From Anseranas semipalmata (lineage: Eukaryota; Chordata; Aves; Anseriformes; Anseranatidae): a stretch of 64,000 nucleotides of DNA. Numbering within the stretch: position 1 is the first letter of the stretch; each line of letters starts with the position of its first letter. A program made the translations under genes and the position numbers. This document shows, piece after piece, positions 61,667-64,000 of the stretch. The stretch lies in assembly GCA_013399115.1 (NCBI GenBank), contig VXAA01005664.1:19230-83229 (forward strand), in the 5' to 3' direction. Below the pieces are notes generated by a model. That model searched no databases, had not been told where the DNA came from, and saw nothing but the letters and a program-made list of their open reading frames with translations.

Positions 61667-64000
61667 GGATGGCTGCAAGGCCCTCTGGTGTAACAGCCAC
61701 TCCTCCCACATAAGGTATATAATACATTATTATATATTGGTATAGGTAGATAGACACCTGTAGTGTGCAAATTTCCCACAACATGAGATGGAAACTGTTT
61801 TGTGTACAAGGCAACAGAACCTGACATAGAATTGATGTCTCCCAGTTCAGCTACAAGCTCCTCCCCTATGGTCCCTTTCTACCTTGTGTGCTGCTAGTGG
61901 TTCACTGCTTTGTTAGATTGTCCCATTCCCCTACATCGTTGCCCATGTTATCCAGTGTGTGTCAGAAGGCTGCCTATCAAGATTACACAATGCAATGAAG
62001 TGAAGCCAAGCTGTTGTTGAACAGTATCAATGGGGGACCAGATATTCATGAAGAACCTCAGATACATTTTATGGTGATGATACTCAGAAATGATCCAACA
62101 GTCTTGGTACCAGGTGGCCAAAATGGAGAGTCTGCCTCTTCTTGGTAGCAGACAACTCCAGTCAAGACTTTCTGCCACCAAATCTCTTCTTGCTCCCTTT
62201 CTAGAAGAAGCTCTATTTCCCTTCCCCCTCCAGCTCCCAGAATCTTGTGTTTGGTTCAATAGCAAGCTCAATCTCAGCCAATATTCATCATTCCAGATGT
62301 CACCTGTAATGTCAAGCCAGATCCAACATGTGAATGTATTCAACAAAAACTCCCTGCTTTTTCCCTTAATAAGACCTGTTTATTTCTACCACTTCCTTAC
62401 ATATTTGTAGGTACTTGAACACAATAACTTCTAGAAAGGATTACCTTGTCTGCACAAGTTCAACATCATTTACTCTAAGCCAATAGCACATTGAGAGGTA
62501 CAGATCTTCAGATCACATCAGATACATATCAGTCAGTGGCACACCATGTGTCCTTATTGGCCTGTTTCTCTCTGAGGGCAACTGATTGTGGCTTCTATTT
62601 TGGGCTTTATTCACTAATGTGATGTAGATTTAGGCAGAAACAATTCCTAACCAACTCCCAGAAGACGCTGGCAATATTAGACAAATAGACAACTTCAAGT
62701 GACTGTTGATGTACAAGTGTTTTAAACAACAAGAAGTTACGCCTTCCCTTCCATCCCACATCTGCCCATGCTTGATGATTTTGAAACAGTTTTACCCGGT
62801 AATGGGATTATGAGAATTAGTCAGAACTCGTTTTCATCTTAATTTTCAGCTGGAGCACTGTGATGGTGCAACATAACCTCTCTCATCCTGGCAGCCATAC
62901 CATGGAAAATGGCAGTTTTGTGGTAATCCTGAATGTTATTAAGTTAAATATACATTTCCATGCACACAGTTTTCAGCAGTAGTTGGTGTTATTCAAAAAA
63001 CAGTAAGCCTAAGCCACACTTGCCAATGCAGAATCCCCAAGCCCTTCAGACAAAATTATCCATCTCTGTCCTTACTCCACGGCATGCCACCAGGCCAGTT
63101 TCAGAGATCCCATCCTCTTGGCATTCAGCCTTGCCTGACGTCCTCGGGGAAGTGAGGAATTAAATGGAATGTATTTTTAAAAGAAAAGCAAGAGAGCCCT
63201 CCTGCTGGAGCTGAATAAAGTTGAGACAGCTCTGTCAGCTGCATGTCTTCACTTTGCAGGGAGCTGTCAGTAAGCTCTTTAAAGTTGGGGAACTTATGCA
63301 GGCAAAACAATTGTGTGTGTCACTTGTAATCTACATGCGCAAATTATACCATGTTGAAAGCAAAAAAAAAAATCATTATTATTTATATAAATAGATCTTG
63401 TAGATTTCATTAAGATTAGGTCAGGCTGTGGAGTTATCACATAGGCTCGTTTGCACTTTTGTTAATCTTAATTTGCAAGTGCTGATTAGTGCCACAAAAT
63501 CCTCTTGCTGTTTACTGCAAAATCCTGCTTCTCTGCTTTTCGTCTTGTCAGGAAGACTCAGGAGGAGGGAGAAGGGAGGGGGAAAGAGATGAAGGGGGCT
63601 TCAAAGCCAGTAGCCAGAACCAGAGGGAACATGAAAGTAGATTTGCTTGAATCAGAAAAGGAAGGGAGGGCTGGAGAGAGAGGCTTGCTTGCTGTCTTAA
63701 CATCCTGGGTGGAACAGGCTAAAGCTGGACCTCCTGATAACAAAGCAGTGGTGCAAGGACAGTTTGGATCAGTGGGGACAAAACCCTAGGGACAAAGGAA
63801 CTCCTGAAAACTGGGCAAGTAGTGCTTCCCCAGTGCTCTCCAGTTCATACAGGTTCTTACATCCTTCTGACACAGTAATATACAAACCCTTCCAAGTGGC
63901 CCATCAGACAACATGACTAATATCTTTTATCTGCAGTTTGCTTTTCTCCCATTCTCTCCCAAAGAAAAGGTTGCAAACAGGGCATATTGTGTTGTTTTGG
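61667..64000. other. Non-coding stretch
   Basis: No gene recognised. Open frames at 61948-62346 (-) and 62090-62410 (+) overlap and are not supported. An AT-rich segment at about 63330-63510 with TAATTT-type words, followed by a good acceptor (ttcgtcttgtcag, ending 63551) and purine-rich sequence, is discussed in the findings. Confidence 0.55.

Noticed and set aside
61256..61711. 151-codon - strand frame
   Set aside because: It is read from the CR1 3' end and is not a host gene. It contains no reverse transcriptase or endonuclease motif.
1..64000. CRISPR array, operon, phage or bacterial mobile element
   Set aside because: There are no regularly spaced identical repeats and no dense reading frames, and the CR1 elements show vertebrate (avian) DNA.

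Overview
The window reads as non-coding DNA from a bird genome. The main support is a well-preserved 3' end of a CR1 LINE (61282-61666), plus two short, older CR1 tails (11974-12012 and 23287-23383) and one very decayed CR1-like stretch (about 5404-5800). CR1 is the dominant interspersed repeat of birds. I saw no Alu, B1/B2, L1 or obvious MIR sequence. Base composition is AT-rich, CpG is scarce, and there is no operon-like packing of reading frames, which fits a large vertebrate intron or intergenic desert. The single N characters at 1111 and 9698 both sit at simple repeats and look like assembly ambiguities. I could not determine the species.

Layout. 1-9.6 kb: AT-rich, with one old CR1-like relic, a 35-nt A run and a (TTTTA)n array. 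9.6-9.9 kb: a roughly 300-bp, almost pure pyrimidine block built on (CCTTT)n. 10-23 kb: anonymous sequence with T-rich and (TTTG)n, (TTG)n and (GA)n microsatellites and a 39-bp CR1 tail. 23.0-23.4 kb: a compact cluster of G-rich tract, small tandem duplication and CR1 tail. 27.5 kb: a pair of RFX X-box-like sites. 32.36-32.50 kb: a TATA box followed by a short ATG-initiated segment ending in a good splice donor, the best candidate start of a transcript on the + strand. 40.6-42.6 kb: two diverged copies of the same sequence, with a tRNA-like fragment and other small repeats between them. 42.6-57.5 kb: nothing firm. 59.3-60.2 kb: two, possibly three, phase-compatible exon-like segments on the - strand that would encode a single-pass membrane protein. 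61.3-61.7 kb: the CR1 copy. 61.7-64 kb: anonymous.

No complete protein-coding gene, structural RNA gene or CRISPR array can be supported. The longest open frames (up to 219 codons) lie in T-rich or repeat-derived sequence and have the length expected by chance here. The two exon-like loci are inferences from splice signals, phase and composition. I did not recognise either product and assign no gene names. I did not see a previously undescribed system; the most useful leads are the - strand exon set, the + strand first-exon candidate and the 1.5-kb-spaced duplication.
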